A stretch of 64,000 nt of DNA from JBHHYN01 sp046757565 (GTDB lineage: Bacteria > Pseudomonadota > Gammaproteobacteria > Eutrophobiales > Eutrophobiaceae). Position 1 is the first letter of the stretch. Each line of letters begins with the position of its first letter. The translations under genes were made by a program, and so were the position numbers. Below, one piece after another: positions 54,488-63,724 of the stretch. The stretch lies in the NCBI GenBank assembly GCA_046757565.1, contig JBHHYN010000002.1, positions 1-64,000 on the forward strand. The letters are read 5' to 3'. The notes beneath the pieces are model-generated. The model was not told the origin of the DNA. It searched no databases and saw nothing but the letters and a program-made list of their open reading frames with translations.

Positions 54488-54920
54488 GTTACGGGTGGCG
54501 ATGGCAATCTGTTCAACTAGCCTGCATATTGCATGAATCCACTGGAAAACGAAGTAAAACCGTTGGCCATCAAGGGGTTCGCCGTTTCCTGCGAAAGGAC
54601 AGTTTGTGCCCGCCTCCCCGTTTGGCGAGCCCGGCGTAATCATCTCGCCAAAGCTACCGCTCCTCGGCTCTGGCTTCCTGCTTCACTCTACCTCCCCGCA
54701 TCCCTGCGGTTCGTACTCACGCTCCTTACCTACTTCCTGTAGGCAACTCATGCAATATGCAGGCTAGTCAATTGTTTGCCGGGCAAGACCGGATGCGGCA
54801 ACGTTGACGGCAGGACTCATGTCAATGCCCGGGGTTTGGAAACCGCATAGCCTTGTACACAGGCCACGCCAATCTCATGCATGGAGGTAATAATTCAGCG
54901 CTTTCTTGACTGGATGATGA
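54488..54920. other. 433-bp intergenic region carrying an inverted-repeat element
   Basis: This lies between two convergent genes. Positions 54516-54768 are the inverted-repeat element listed separately. The remaining 152 bp up to the end of argG contain no convincing gene, RNA or terminator. A weak GCCGG/CCGGC-type pairing near 54778-54800 is not convincing as a terminator. Confidence 0.6.
54516..54768. mobile_element. 253-bp MITE-like element with perfect 21-bp terminal inverted repeats
   Basis: The left end at 54516-54536 begins ACTAGCCTGCATATTGCATG and is the exact reverse complement of the right end at 54748-54768. Only a possible 2-bp flank duplication (CA) is seen. No transposase is encoded; the 69-codon frame inside is not convincing. 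The end sequence is related to the 18-bp motifs at 25011-25028 and 29934-29951. The family cannot be assigned from sequence alone. Confidence 0.78.
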
Positions 54921-56138
54921 CTATTCCTTGTTACGCAGGTTCAACAGTCTCAGCCGCAAGGCATTCAAGCGGATGAATCCTTCCGCATCTTGCTGCCGGT
55001 AGGCACCGGCATCGTCCTCAAACGTGGCGATCGCCTCATTAAACAGGCTCTCCTTGTCGGAGCGGCGTCCGCTGATGATCACATTTCCTTTGTAGAGTTT
55101 GACACGGACGCTGCCGTTTACACGGGATTGCGATTCATCAATCATTGTTTGCAACGCCTTGCGCTCAGGAGTCCACCAATAGCCATTATAAACAAGACCG
55201 GCATAGCGTGGCATGAGCTCATCCTTCAGATGGGCGACTTCGCGATCCAGGGTGATGGATTCCATGGCACGGTGGGCCTTCAGCAAAATGGTTCCTCCCG
55301 GCGTCTCATAACAGCCGCGGGATTTCATCCCGACATAACGGTTCTCGACAATATCTGCCCTGCCCACCCCGTGTTTACCCCCAAGCCTATTCAATTCAGC
55401 CAGTACCCTTGCAGGTGTCATCTGTTTCCCATTGATGGCTGTTACATCCCCCTTGTTGTATTCAAGTTCGATAGTCTCCGCCGTATCGGCGGCCAGTTCC
55501 GGCGCAACGGTCCAGCGCCACATATCCTCGTCAGGCTCCTGCCAGGGGTCTTCGAGCATTCCGCCTTCATAGGATACATGCAACAGGTTCGCGTCCATGG
55601 AATAGGGTGAACTACCGTCGCGTTTGACCTCAACAGGGATGCCGTGTTGCTGTGCATAGTGCAATAGCTTCTCGCGTGAATTGAGGTCCCATTCGCGCCA
55701 GGGGGCAATGATCTTTATATTGGGGGCGAGCGCATAGGCCCCCAATTCGAATCGCACCTGATCGTTGCCTTTTCCGGTGGCGCCATGGGCAATGGCGTCA
55801 GCGTTGGTTTCTTCGGCGATTTCAACCAGCCTTTTTGCAATCAGGGGACGGGCGATTGCGGTGCCGAGCAGATATTCTCCCTCATAGAGCGCATTGGCCC
55901 GGAACATGGGGTAGACATAATCCCTGACGAATGCTTCCTTGAGATCTTCAATAAATATCTCTTTGATACCCATTGATTCGGCTTTGTCCCGGGCTGGCGC
56001 CACTTCCTCTCCCTGACCGATATCAGCAGTAAACGTCACCACTTCACAATCGTATTGCTCCTGCAACCATTTCAGGATGATCGATGTATCCAGGCCACCG
56101 GAATAGGCCAGCACCACTTTTGAATATCTGTTTTTCAC
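54921..56138 (-). CDS. argG: argininosuccinate synthase
   Basis: The 405-residue enzyme ligates citrulline and aspartate with ATP in arginine synthesis. The ATP-binding AYSGGLDTS (residues 10-18), [21 protein letters not shown] and the [19 protein letters not shown] region are conserved. The start codon is GTG at 56138. No other arginine genes adjoin it. It follows the alpha/beta hydrolase gene with a gap of 106 bp on the same strand, so a promoter may lie between them. Confidence 0.96.
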   Translation of the reverse strand: MKNRYSKVVLAYSGGLDTSIILKWLQEQYDCEVVTFTADIGQGEEVAPARDKAESMGIKEIFIEDLKEAFVRDYVYPMFRANALYEGEYLLGTAIARPLIAKRLVEIAEETNADAIAHGATGKGNDQVRFELGAYALAPNIKIIAPWREWDLNSREKLLHYAQQHGIPVEVKRDGSSPYSMDANLLHVSYEGGMLEDPWQEPDEDMWRWTVAPELAADTAETIELEYNKGDVTAINGKQMTPARVLAELNRLGGKHGVGRADIVENRYVGMKSRGCYETPGGTILLKAHRAMESITLDREVAHLKDELMPRYAGLVYNGYWWTPERKALQTMIDESQSRVNGSVRVKLYKGNVIISGRRSDKESLFNEAIATFEDDAGAYRQQDAEGFIRLNALRLRLLNLRNKE

Positions 56139-56244
56139 GCTTCAGCCAGCTTCAGGATTAAATGGATAATGCTGAGACAGATTGTAACCCTTGACAGCCA
56201 GACCGGGAAGTATATGAAAGAAAGGGCCGTCAAGCATAGTTTGT

Positions 56245-57027
56245 TCAGACATACGTTTTTTCCAGAAAGGAGTGGATTCTGTTCGTAACAATCCCGGGTT
56301 GTTCGGCGTGCAGCCAATGGCCGGCATCATCAACCGTATCGATCAGCGCCTGGGGAAAGTATGTACGGATAACAGAAGAGTGCTCCGGCAGTATATAATC
56401 GGAGTATTCGCCCCGTAGAAAAAGCGATGGGCCCGCATAGGTTTGAGAGAAGTCCAATGCGGGAAAACCGGTTAGATGTGTCAGATTGGCATTAATCGCA
56501 GGCAGATTGATGCGCCAATGATAACTGCTACCGTTGTAGACCAGGTTTTGTAGCAGAAACTGTCTTAATAGGACGTCGGGTATTTCCTTCTGTAGATACC
56601 GATCTGCTTGCTGACGGCTCAAAACATTATCGAGTGGTAACCCGGCAAGGGCATTTAGCAGAGGTTCAAACTGATGATCGTATGCCACGGGGGCAACATC
56701 CAGCACCATCAGACTTGCTATGCGAGATGGTTCGAGCAGGGTGCAGGCCATGGCGACCTTTCCCCCCATGCTGTGACCAATGAGGCTTGCCTTGTCCAGC
56801 CTGCATTCGCGCATGACAGCCAACACGTCCGATGCCATGTCCGTGTAGGTCATGCTATCTGCATGACCACTGTCACCATGGTTCCTTAGATCAACTGTGA
56901 TCACCTTGCAGGTGTCCGCCAGTTGTCCGGCGATGGTGGACCAGTTCCGTTTCGACCCGAACAAGCCATGCAGAATAATAACGGGTTCGCCCTGACCCAG
57001 CATTCGGTAACTCAGTTGTACAGACAT
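56245..57027 (-). CDS. alpha/beta-fold hydrolase (YbfF-like)
   Basis: The 260-residue protein has the nucleophile elbow GHSMGGK with Ser86, an oxyanion-region HGLFGSKRNW (residues 20-29) and the catalytic His in DDAGHWLHAE (about residues 236-245). It resembles esterases of the YbfF group that cleave short acyl esters or acyl-CoA thioesters. The natural substrate is unknown. It has no signal peptide. The gene stands between argG and an unassigned region upstream. Confidence 0.87.
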   Translation of the reverse strand: MSVQLSYRMLGQGEPVIILHGLFGSKRNWSTIAGQLADTCKVITVDLRNHGDSGHADSMTYTDMASDVLAVMRECRLDKASLIGHSMGGKVAMACTLLEPSRIASLMVLDVAPVAYDHQFEPLLNALAGLPLDNVLSRQQADRYLQKEIPDVLLRQFLLQNLVYNGSSYHWRINLPAINANLTHLTGFPALDFSQTYAGPSLFLRGEYSDYILPEHSSVIRTYFPQALIDTVDDAGHWLHAEQPGIVTNRIHSFLEKTYV

Positions 57028-57116
57028 GGGCTTTTTATTATCATTTCATCTCGTTCTTTCAGAAATTTATTGTATCGACATTTCAAAGCCTGAACCTGTC
57101 CTTAAGGCGTATCGAA

Positions 57117-57257
57117 TTATCGGCTAAATACGTCAATGAGGCTCTGATTCTTCACCCTTGTAGGATCATCGTCAAAGCGGTATTCGATCCGGTACAACCG
57201 CTCCATGGAATAAAACTGCCAGTGGGTATAGGTAAGGGACTGACCACGGTTTTTCAC
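57117..57257 (-). pseudogene. possible small gene or gene remnant
   Basis: From a GTG at 57257 a 46-residue frame reads GQSLTYTHWQFYSMERLYRI and ends in SLIDVFSR. The composition is that of a real, partly beta-stranded protein, and the gap of 258 bp has no other content. No ribosome-binding site, signal or family could be recognised. It may be a decayed C-terminal fragment of a longer gene that lay between the ExeA-type ATPase and the hydrolase. Confidence 0.3.
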
Positions 57258-57285
57258 ATGGCTTGGTGATATTCGGGTTGAGTGT

Positions 57286-58563
57286 CTATTTCTTCGCCGT
57301 GATATGCACAATCTGGTTTGAATGGCTACCCTGCGGGCTTTCACTAATGTATACCAGGTTTGCTTTGGCCAAGGTAATCATACTACCATTATCCAGTAAA
57401 CGGTTTTCTACAGCCAGAGAGATGTTGTCGCTATTTTTCAAACGGCATTTGCTGATGCGATGTCCATTAACGAAGGTACCGTTCGTGCTGTCCAGATCAA
57501 CCACATAGGATTGCCCCTGAACAGTGACAATTTTGGCGTGGTGACCACTGATAAAACGGTTATCAAGGCGGATTTCATTACCTTCAAAACGACCGATGCT
57601 GACGATTTCCTTTTCCAGCAAGTATTCCCTTTTTTCCTCGTTGCCACTTACCTGAATAATAACTTTCGGCGGCTGCTGATCCAGACTGTAGATATCCTGT
57701 GGGAGAATCGTTTCCGTTGCTCTTTCGCTGTATGGCTTCCATTGTAATTCCATGGTCACTTCTTCAACCATCTGCAGTGTAATTTTCGATTTATTATCCA
57801 CAAAGGCAGACAGCATGGCGGTGTCACACAGAATATTAATCAGGCGAGGTATGCCGCCGCTGTAATGGTGTATAAACGGGATAGTGTTTTTCGCAAACAG
57901 TTTTTTTTCCCTGTTCTGGCCTGCCAGTGCAAGCCGATGCTCTATATATTCTGCTGTCTCGTCTTTGCTCAGTGCACTCAGATGAAAACGGAAGCGGATA
58001 CGCTGGTTAAGCTGTTCCATGCCCGGCGTATCAATAATTGCTTTTAACTCCGGCTGACCGACCAGGATTAAATTCAGCATCCTCCCCTTGCTGGTTTCAA
58101 GCCCTGTCATCAGTCGTACTTCTTCCAACACCCGCGCAGACAGGTTTTGGGCCTCATCTATGATCAGTACCACCTGTCTGTCCTGCTCATTTTTTTCCTT
58201 TAAAAACTTATTGAGCATGGCAAATAATTCAACCTTGCTGGCCGCATTAAAAGGTTGCAGTCCTAATTCCACCAGTATCGACTGATAAAACTCCAGTTCA
58301 TCAAGCTGTGTTTGATGGATCTTGGCCACCAGCACATTCTTGTTCATATTTGCCAACAGGCTATGAATCAATGTGGTTTTGCCAGAACCAATTTCGCCGG
58401 TGATGACAACAAAACTGTCGCGGTTCCAGATTCCATATTCCATATACGCCTTGGCACGCCTGTGGGCCTTGCTCAGGTATAGGAAGTTATGATCCGGCGT
58501 CAGTTGGAAGGGCTGCTTATTGAGACCAAAAAATTCGTTATATAAGGTAATTGGTTCCTTCAT
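57286..58563 (-). CDS. ExeA-type AAA ATPase with C-terminal FHA domain
   Basis: Read from the ATG at 58563, the protein has 425 residues. The N-terminal part starts YNEFFGLNKQPFQLTPDHNF, typical of the ExeA/GspA and MshM ATPase family, with Walker A GEIGSGKTT (about residues 56-64) and Walker B VVLIIDEAQNL (about 130-140). A C-terminal FHA domain (about 310-400) has SIGRFEGNEIRL, SGHHAKI and DLDSTNGTFVNG, close to the consensus for phosphothreonine binding. ExeA-type proteins help assemble secretins through the cell wall. The FHA tail suggests control by Ser/Thr phosphorylation, as in TadA of this window. Confidence 0.88.
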   Translation of the reverse strand: MKEPITLYNEFFGLNKQPFQLTPDHNFLYLSKAHRRAKAYMEYGIWNRDSFVVITGEIGSGKTTLIHSLLANMNKNVLVAKIHQTQLDELEFYQSILVELGLQPFNAASKVELFAMLNKFLKEKNEQDRQVVLIIDEAQNLSARVLEEVRLMTGLETSKGRMLNLILVGQPELKAIIDTPGMEQLNQRIRFRFHLSALSKDETAEYIEHRLALAGQNREKKLFAKNTIPFIHHYSGGIPRLINILCDTAMLSAFVDNKSKITLQMVEEVTMELQWKPYSERATETILPQDIYSLDQQPPKVIIQVSGNEEKREYLLEKEIVSIGRFEGNEIRLDNRFISGHHAKIVTVQGQSYVVDLDSTNGTFVNGHRISKCRLKNSDNISLAVENRLLDNGSMITLAKANLVYISESPQGSHSNQIVHITAKK

Positions 58564-58794
58564 AAATATTGGTCTTTGTCGTCCACTCAAAAAGAATACA
58601 CATATTCATCTGTAGTGAGTTTGACACAGATATGGCTGTAATTCCAGATAACCCCTGAGTTGACAACAAGTTGTATTTTGTTTAATTGTTTTCAGTATTC
58701 GACGCAATCTGTTTGTTTCACAGGGGATTTGAGACAGGTTCTAATCATCTCCCCCTTTATTCCCTATGGCCGATAATGATTAATTGCCGGGGGT

Positions 58795-59235
58795 TTACTT
58801 TGGTAATCTATCCTCATTCAAACAGTTCCTGGGCCATATCCCGAGGTAGTGCAAATCCTCATCGATGCCATCCATGACATCATAATCTTTGAATGCCTGT
58901 TTCCCCACCCAGGCATAGTCCGTGTGTTCATCATTCAACTCTATTTCACCCTGCAGCCATCGGTAATGATAGAGATAAATACGGTAAATACCTCCATAAA
59001 AGCTATCGTATAATGGTCCCATTTGGTTGACGAGTTCGATATTGAAATGGCCGCCGATTTCCTCGTTCAGTTCGCGTAATGAGCAGGCGACGGGCGCTTC
59101 ATCGGCCTCGATATGACCTGCCGGGAACCCCCAAAGTCCCGGTCCCAGTTTCAGGTGTCGGCTCCTTTTCAATAACAGAATTTCATTTTGATCATTTTCC
59201 AGGACATTGATGGAAAAGCGGGCTTCGATTGTCAT
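58795..59235 (-). CDS. Nudix hydrolase
   Basis: The 146-residue protein has a complete Nudix box at residues 40-62: Gly40, Glu46, REL at 54-56 and EEIG at 58-61, matching GX5EX7REUXEEXGU. Nudix enzymes cleave nucleoside diphosphates linked to another group and need a divalent metal at the Glu cluster. Substrate is not determined by sequence; the WGFPAGHIEADE stretch is close to NTP-pyrophosphohydrolase types such as MutT-like enzymes. It is downstream of aceF on the same strand (62-bp gap), where an lpd gene might have been expected. Confidence 0.9.
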   Translation of the reverse strand: MTIEARFSINVLENDQNEILLLKRSRHLKLGPGLWGFPAGHIEADEAPVACSLRELNEEIGGHFNIELVNQMGPLYDSFYGGIYRIYLYHYRWLQGEIELNDEHTDYAWVGKQAFKDYDVMDGIDEDLHYLGIWPRNCLNEDRLPK

Positions 59236-59297
59236 TGGACCATAATCAATGCAGTGGCAATCCCTGTCCGGGTTTAGGTTATCTCCCGGGGCAGGGT

Positions 59298-60623
59298 CTA
59301 AAGCAGTATTTGCCGGATGTCAGTCAAGACCGTGCTCAGATAGCGCGTAAACTCCGCTCCCGCGACACCATCGATGACGCGGTGATCGTAGGACACCGAA
59401 AACGGCAGTATGGTGCGTGGTTCAAACTGGCCATCAACATACACGGGTTTAATGGTGGAGCGGGATACACCGAGGATAGCGACTTCCGGTGTATTCACAA
59501 TCGGCGTGAAGTGGGTACCGCCTATGTGTCCCAGGCTGGAGATGGTAAAACATCCGCCCTGCATCTCTGCCGGCGTGAGTTTCTTGTCACGTGCCTTCTG
59601 CGCCAGTTCCTCCAGTTCTTTGGCCAGTTCGAACAGGCCTTTCAGATCGGCATCCCGGATCACCGGTACCATCAGTCCGGAATCCGTATTCACGGCAAAG
59701 CCAATATGAAAATAGTTTTTCATGATCAACTCGTCACCACCGGGACTGAGTGAGGAGTTGAAATCCGGAAATTCTTTCAGGGCGTCAACAACTGCCTTGA
59801 CCAGAAAACTCAGCAGGGTCAGCTTTACACCATTACGGTCAGCTTCCTTTTTCCTGGATTGCCTGAATTCTTCCAACTCGCTGATGTCCGCCTCATCAAA
59901 CTGGGTAACATGAGGGACATTGATCCAACTGCGGTGAACATTCTGGCCGCCGAGACGTTTCAGGCGTGGCAAGGCCCGGGCTTCAACCGGGCCAAATCTG
60001 GAAAAATCAACAGGTGGTATCTCCGGCAGGGAAACCCCCCCGCCACGATCAAACACGCGGTCGCTGGACATGACCGCCTTGGTAAAGGCCATGACATCTT
60101 CTCTCAGGATGCGGCCCTTGGCGCCACTGCCGCGTACCAGTCCCAGGTCGACCCCCAGTTCCCGGGCGAATTTTCTCACCGATGGGCTGGCATGGGCCTT
60201 TGCCGAGCGGCTGCCGCCGACCACTTCCGAACTGCGGGGCGTCGCCGGGGCAGGTCTTAGTCCTGACGGTAATGTTTGTTCAACCGGCGTTGCTGCCTGC
60301 TGTTCAACCGGTGGCTGCTCCTTATCTCTCTGGATTTTTTGCACAGGTTCCTGTTTTTGTGGAGAAGAACCGGTAGCTGTTTCATCTTCTTCCAAAATCA
60401 GGACAGGCGTGCCTTGCGACGCACTGTCACCTACCTTGATCTTCACCTCTTTGACGATGCCGGTGGCAGGCGAGGGAATATCCATGGTTGCCTTGTCACT
60501 TTCCAGGGTAATCAAGGTGTCCTCTTTGGCGACATTATCGCCCGGTTTTACCGCTATTTCGATGACCTCCACGGCATCGAAGTCACCGATATCGGGTACT
60601 TTAATTTCTTGTAGTTTACTCAA
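59298..60623 (-). CDS. aceF: pyruvate dehydrogenase E2 (dihydrolipoamide acetyltransferase)
   Basis: The 441-residue E2 core has one lipoyl domain (about residues 5-78, with lipoyl lysine in [10 protein letters not shown]), a Pro/Gln/Glu-rich linker, a peripheral subunit-binding domain (about 143-180, [13 protein letters not shown]) and the catalytic domain with [12 protein letters not shown] (about 411-422). E. coli AceF has three lipoyl domains, so this is a one-lipoyl form. The start appears to be TTG at 60623, as no ATG or GTG lies in frame upstream near it. It follows aceE but is separated from it by a 246-bp repeat-rich gap. Confidence 0.94.
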   Translation of the reverse strand: MSKLQEIKVPDIGDFDAVEVIEIAVKPGDNVAKEDTLITLESDKATMDIPSPATGIVKEVKIKVGDSASQGTPVLILEEDETATGSSPQKQEPVQKIQRDKEQPPVEQQAATPVEQTLPSGLRPAPATPRSSEVVGGSRSAKAHASPSVRKFARELGVDLGLVRGSGAKGRILREDVMAFTKAVMSSDRVFDRGGGVSLPEIPPVDFSRFGPVEARALPRLKRLGGQNVHRSWINVPHVTQFDEADISELEEFRQSRKKEADRNGVKLTLLSFLVKAVVDALKEFPDFNSSLSPGGDELIMKNYFHIGFAVNTDSGLMVPVIRDADLKGLFELAKELEELAQKARDKKLTPAEMQGGCFTISSLGHIGGTHFTPIVNTPEVAILGVSRSTIKPVYVDGQFEPRTILPFSVSYDHRVIDGVAGAEFTRYLSTVLTDIRQILL

Positions 60624-60656
60624 ATCATATAGCCCATGAATAATTATTAACAGTTA

Positions 60657-60853
60657 ACCACAGAGACACGGAGTACACAGAGAATTTCAATTTCTTATCA
60701 ATTGTAATTTTTAACTCTGTGTTCTCAGTAGCTCTATATTTTAATCAAATACTTCTCCAGGTAATTTTTATTTATTAACCACGAAGCCCACGAAGGTATT
60801 TAAATTCTGTTCAATCGTAATTATTTTTACTCTGTGTTCTCTGTGTCTCCGTG
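60657..60853. repeat. long inverted repeat with CACAGAG units between aceE and aceF
   Basis: The left arm CACAGAGACACGGAGTACAC plus AGAG (60659-60682) pairs with the right arm 60830-60853 at 21 of 24 positions. A third, inverted partial copy CTCTGTGTTCTC lies at 60715-60726, and a direct ACGAAG/ACGAAGG pair at 60781-60795. The element fills most of the gap between two genes of one operon, transcribed leftwards. No ORF is present. Similar CACAGAG-rich intergenic repeats are scattered in other bacterial genomes, as I recall. Confidence 0.85.
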
Positions 60854-60869
60854 ATTATATATAAAAATT

Positions 60870-63527
60870 TTATACGGTGATCGGGTTGGGTTTTTCCGGA
60901 TCGATGTTGTATTTCCTGATTGCTTCACTGACTCTGGATGCAGGGATCTGGCCTTCATCCGCCAGGGCTGTCAAGGCGGCGATGACGATATAATAACGGC
61001 TTACCTCGAAGAAGCGGCGTAATTTCTCCCGGCCGTCGCTGCGACCGAAACCATCGGTACCCAGCACCACATACCGGTTGGGGATAAAATTTCGGATCTG
61101 ATCGGCGTATGTCTTGATGTAATCGGTGGCGGCGATAACGGGTCCTATATGACCTTTAAGACATTTCTCTACGTAACACTCCTTAGCTCTGGATTCCGGG
61201 TGCATCATGTTCCAGCGTTTCACATCAAGTCCCTCACGTCTCAGTTCATTAAAACTGGTGGCGCTCCAGATATCCGCATCGACACTGAAATCATCCTTTA
61301 GAAGATCCCCTGCCGCTATGACTTCACGCAGAATTGTGCCCGATCCCATGAGTTGCACTTTTAGCTTCTTCCTGCCGCCCTTGCGCAGGAGGTATAAACC
61401 TTTCAAGATCCCTTCTTCGATGCCGTCCGGCATCGGTGGGTGCTCATAGTTCTCATTCATGACGGTGATGTAGTAATAGATATCTTCCTCTTTTTCATGC
61501 ATCCGTTTCAAACCGTCATGGATAATGGTGGCCAGCTCATAGGCATAGGTGGGATCATAGGAGACGCAATTCGGGATCATGGACGCAATTAGATGACTAT
61601 GACCGTCCTGGTGTTGCAAACCTTCCCCGGCAAGGGTGGTCCTGCCCGCTGTACCTCCCAGCAGGAAACCACGCGATCGAATATCGCCAGCCGCCCAGGC
61701 AAGATCGCCAATACGCTGAAAGCCGAACATGGAATAGAAGATATAGAAAGGGAGCATTCTTACACCGTGATATTTATAGGCCGTCGCAGCAGCGATCCAT
61801 GACGAGAACGCGCCCGCTTCATTGATCCCTTCTTCCAGGATTTGACCTTTTTTGTCCTCCCGGTAATACATGACCTGGGCACTGTCCACGGGTTCATAGA
61901 GCTGACCGATCGATGAATAGATGCCCAATTGCCGGAACATACCTTCCATGCCGAAGGTGCGTGCTTCATCCGGGATAATCGGTACAACGTATTTACCGAT
62001 ATCTTTATCGCGGATCAGGGTGTTGAGTATGCGCACGAATGCCATGGTTGTGGAAATTGCCCTGCCTGCTGTGCCTTCAAGCAGTTTTTCGTGAATAGTG
62101 ACATCCGGGATCTTGTGAGGACGTGACTTGCGACGGCCGGAAAACAGCGGGCCGCCCAGTTTTTCACGTTGTTTATGCATGTAGCGGATTTCCGGACTGT
62201 CATTGGCAGGTCGGTAGAAGGGGGCATTGACAATCTCTTCATCTGAAATAGGAATGTTGAAACGCTCCCTGAAGGCCTTCAAGGCATCATCCCCCATCTT
62301 CTTTTGTTGATGGGTGATATTCTGGCCCTCACCGGCTTCACCCATGCCATAACCTTTCACTGTTTTCGCCAATATCACTGTCGGCTGGCCTTTATGATTG
62401 ACGGCAGCCGTATACGCCGCATAGACTTTATGGGGATCGTGACCGCCACGGTTCAACCGCCAGATGTCCTGATCCGTCATATTGGCCACCATGGCCTTGA
62501 GTTCCGGGTATTTTCCAAAAAATTTTTCCCTGACATAAGCGCCATCATTCGCTTTATAAGCCTGATATTCACCGTCGACCGCTTCTTCCATGCGTTTATA
62601 CAGGAGTCCATGGGTGTCTCTGGCCAACAGCGGGTCCCAGTAGGATCCCCATATTACCTTGATCACATTCCAGCCAGCGCCACGGAATTCCGCCTCCAGC
62701 TCCTGGATAATCTTGCTGTTTCCCCGGACAGGGCCGTCCAACCGTTGCAGATTGCAATTGATAACGAAAATGAGGTTATCGAGTTTTTCACGAGCGGCCA
62801 GTCCGATGGAGCCCATCGCTTCCGGTTCATCCATTTCGCCATCGCCCATGAACGCCCATATCTTGCGTTCACTGGGCTGGATTAAATCGCGATCTTCAAG
62901 GTAACGCATAAACCGGGCCTGGTAGATGGCCATAAGCGGGCCCAGTCCCATGGAGACAGTGGGAAACTGCCAGAAATCAGGCATCAACCAGGGATGCGGG
63001 TAGGAAGGCAGACCGTTACCGTCTACCTCTTGCCTGAAATTATGGAGTTTCTCCTTGCTGATAGAACCGTATACATAGGCACGGGCATAGATACCGGGGG
63101 CGGAATGACCCTGAACAAAGACCAGATCACCGCTATGTTCTTTCGTGGCAGCCTTGAAGAAGTGATTGAAGCCGACATCATACAGGGTCGCGGAGGAGGC
63201 GAAACTGGCGATATGTCCGCCCAGTTCACTATTGAAGCGATTGGCCTTAACGACCATGGCCAGGGCGTTCCAGCGCACCAGCGAGCGTATGCGCCACTCC
63301 AGATCGTGGTCGCCCGGTGAGCGTGCCTCTTTCGAAGGCGGTATGGTATTCAAATAGGCGGTATTCGCGGAATAGGGCAGATAGGCGCCGGATCTTCTCG
63401 CCTTGGCGATAAGTTGTTCCAGCAGAAAATGGGCCCGCTCAATACCCTCCTGGGCCAGGACAGAGTCCAGCGCTTCCAGCCATTCCCGGGTCTCCTGTGG
63501 ATCAATATCTTTTTGCAGTTCTGCCAT
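60870..63527 (-). CDS. aceE: pyruvate dehydrogenase E1, homodimeric
   Basis: The 885-residue E1 decarboxylates pyruvate with thiamine diphosphate and passes the acetyl group to the lipoyl arm of E2. The ThDP motif is GDGEMDEPEAMG followed by NLIFVINCNLQRLDGPVRGN. Other typical segments are GGHIASFASSATLYDVGFNHF, split here as GGHIASFASS and ATLYDVGFNHF, and SYDPTYAYELATI. Length matches E. coli AceE (887). It is encoded before aceF on the same strand, as expected. The E3 gene is not in the window. Confidence 0.97.
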   Translation of the reverse strand: MAELQKDIDPQETREWLEALDSVLAQEGIERAHFLLEQLIAKARRSGAYLPYSANTAYLNTIPPSKEARSPGDHDLEWRIRSLVRWNALAMVVKANRFNSELGGHIASFASSATLYDVGFNHFFKAATKEHSGDLVFVQGHSAPGIYARAYVYGSISKEKLHNFRQEVDGNGLPSYPHPWLMPDFWQFPTVSMGLGPLMAIYQARFMRYLEDRDLIQPSERKIWAFMGDGEMDEPEAMGSIGLAAREKLDNLIFVINCNLQRLDGPVRGNSKIIQELEAEFRGAGWNVIKVIWGSYWDPLLARDTHGLLYKRMEEAVDGEYQAYKANDGAYVREKFFGKYPELKAMVANMTDQDIWRLNRGGHDPHKVYAAYTAAVNHKGQPTVILAKTVKGYGMGEAGEGQNITHQQKKMGDDALKAFRERFNIPISDEEIVNAPFYRPANDSPEIRYMHKQREKLGGPLFSGRRKSRPHKIPDVTIHEKLLEGTAGRAISTTMAFVRILNTLIRDKDIGKYVVPIIPDEARTFGMEGMFRQLGIYSSIGQLYEPVDSAQVMYYREDKKGQILEEGINEAGAFSSWIAAATAYKYHGVRMLPFYIFYSMFGFQRIGDLAWAAGDIRSRGFLLGGTAGRTTLAGEGLQHQDGHSHLIASMIPNCVSYDPTYAYELATIIHDGLKRMHEKEEDIYYYITVMNENYEHPPMPDGIEEGILKGLYLLRKGGRKKLKVQLMGSGTILREVIAAGDLLKDDFSVDADIWSATSFNELRREGLDVKRWNMMHPESRAKECYVEKCLKGHIGPVIAATDYIKTYADQIRNFIPNRYVVLGTDGFGRSDGREKLRRFFEVSRYYIVIAALTALADEGQIPASRVSEAIRKYNIDPEKPNPITV

Positions 63528-63724
63528 TACTTATGTACCGTCCAGACCGGAGCGACAGACAAATCCGGTAAGTACTGAACTCTTCAAAGTTTCCGTGGAT
63601 AACATATCCTTCCTTATGGTTTATTATGAAAGACCTGATGCTGTAGTGCTGATTCCAAGCATCGTTTTATTCAGCTAGTGTACTACAGTTTGAAATTCAT
63701 TATTAATTATATGGATAACCATCA

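Noticed and set aside
54533..54742. 69-residue frame inside the inverted-repeat element
   Set aside because: It starts within the left terminal repeat, has no ribosome-binding site and shows no transposase motif.
54516..54768. Assignment of the MITE-like element to a named IS family
   Set aside because: The ends seemed familiar, but no database comparison was possible and no target duplication is clear.
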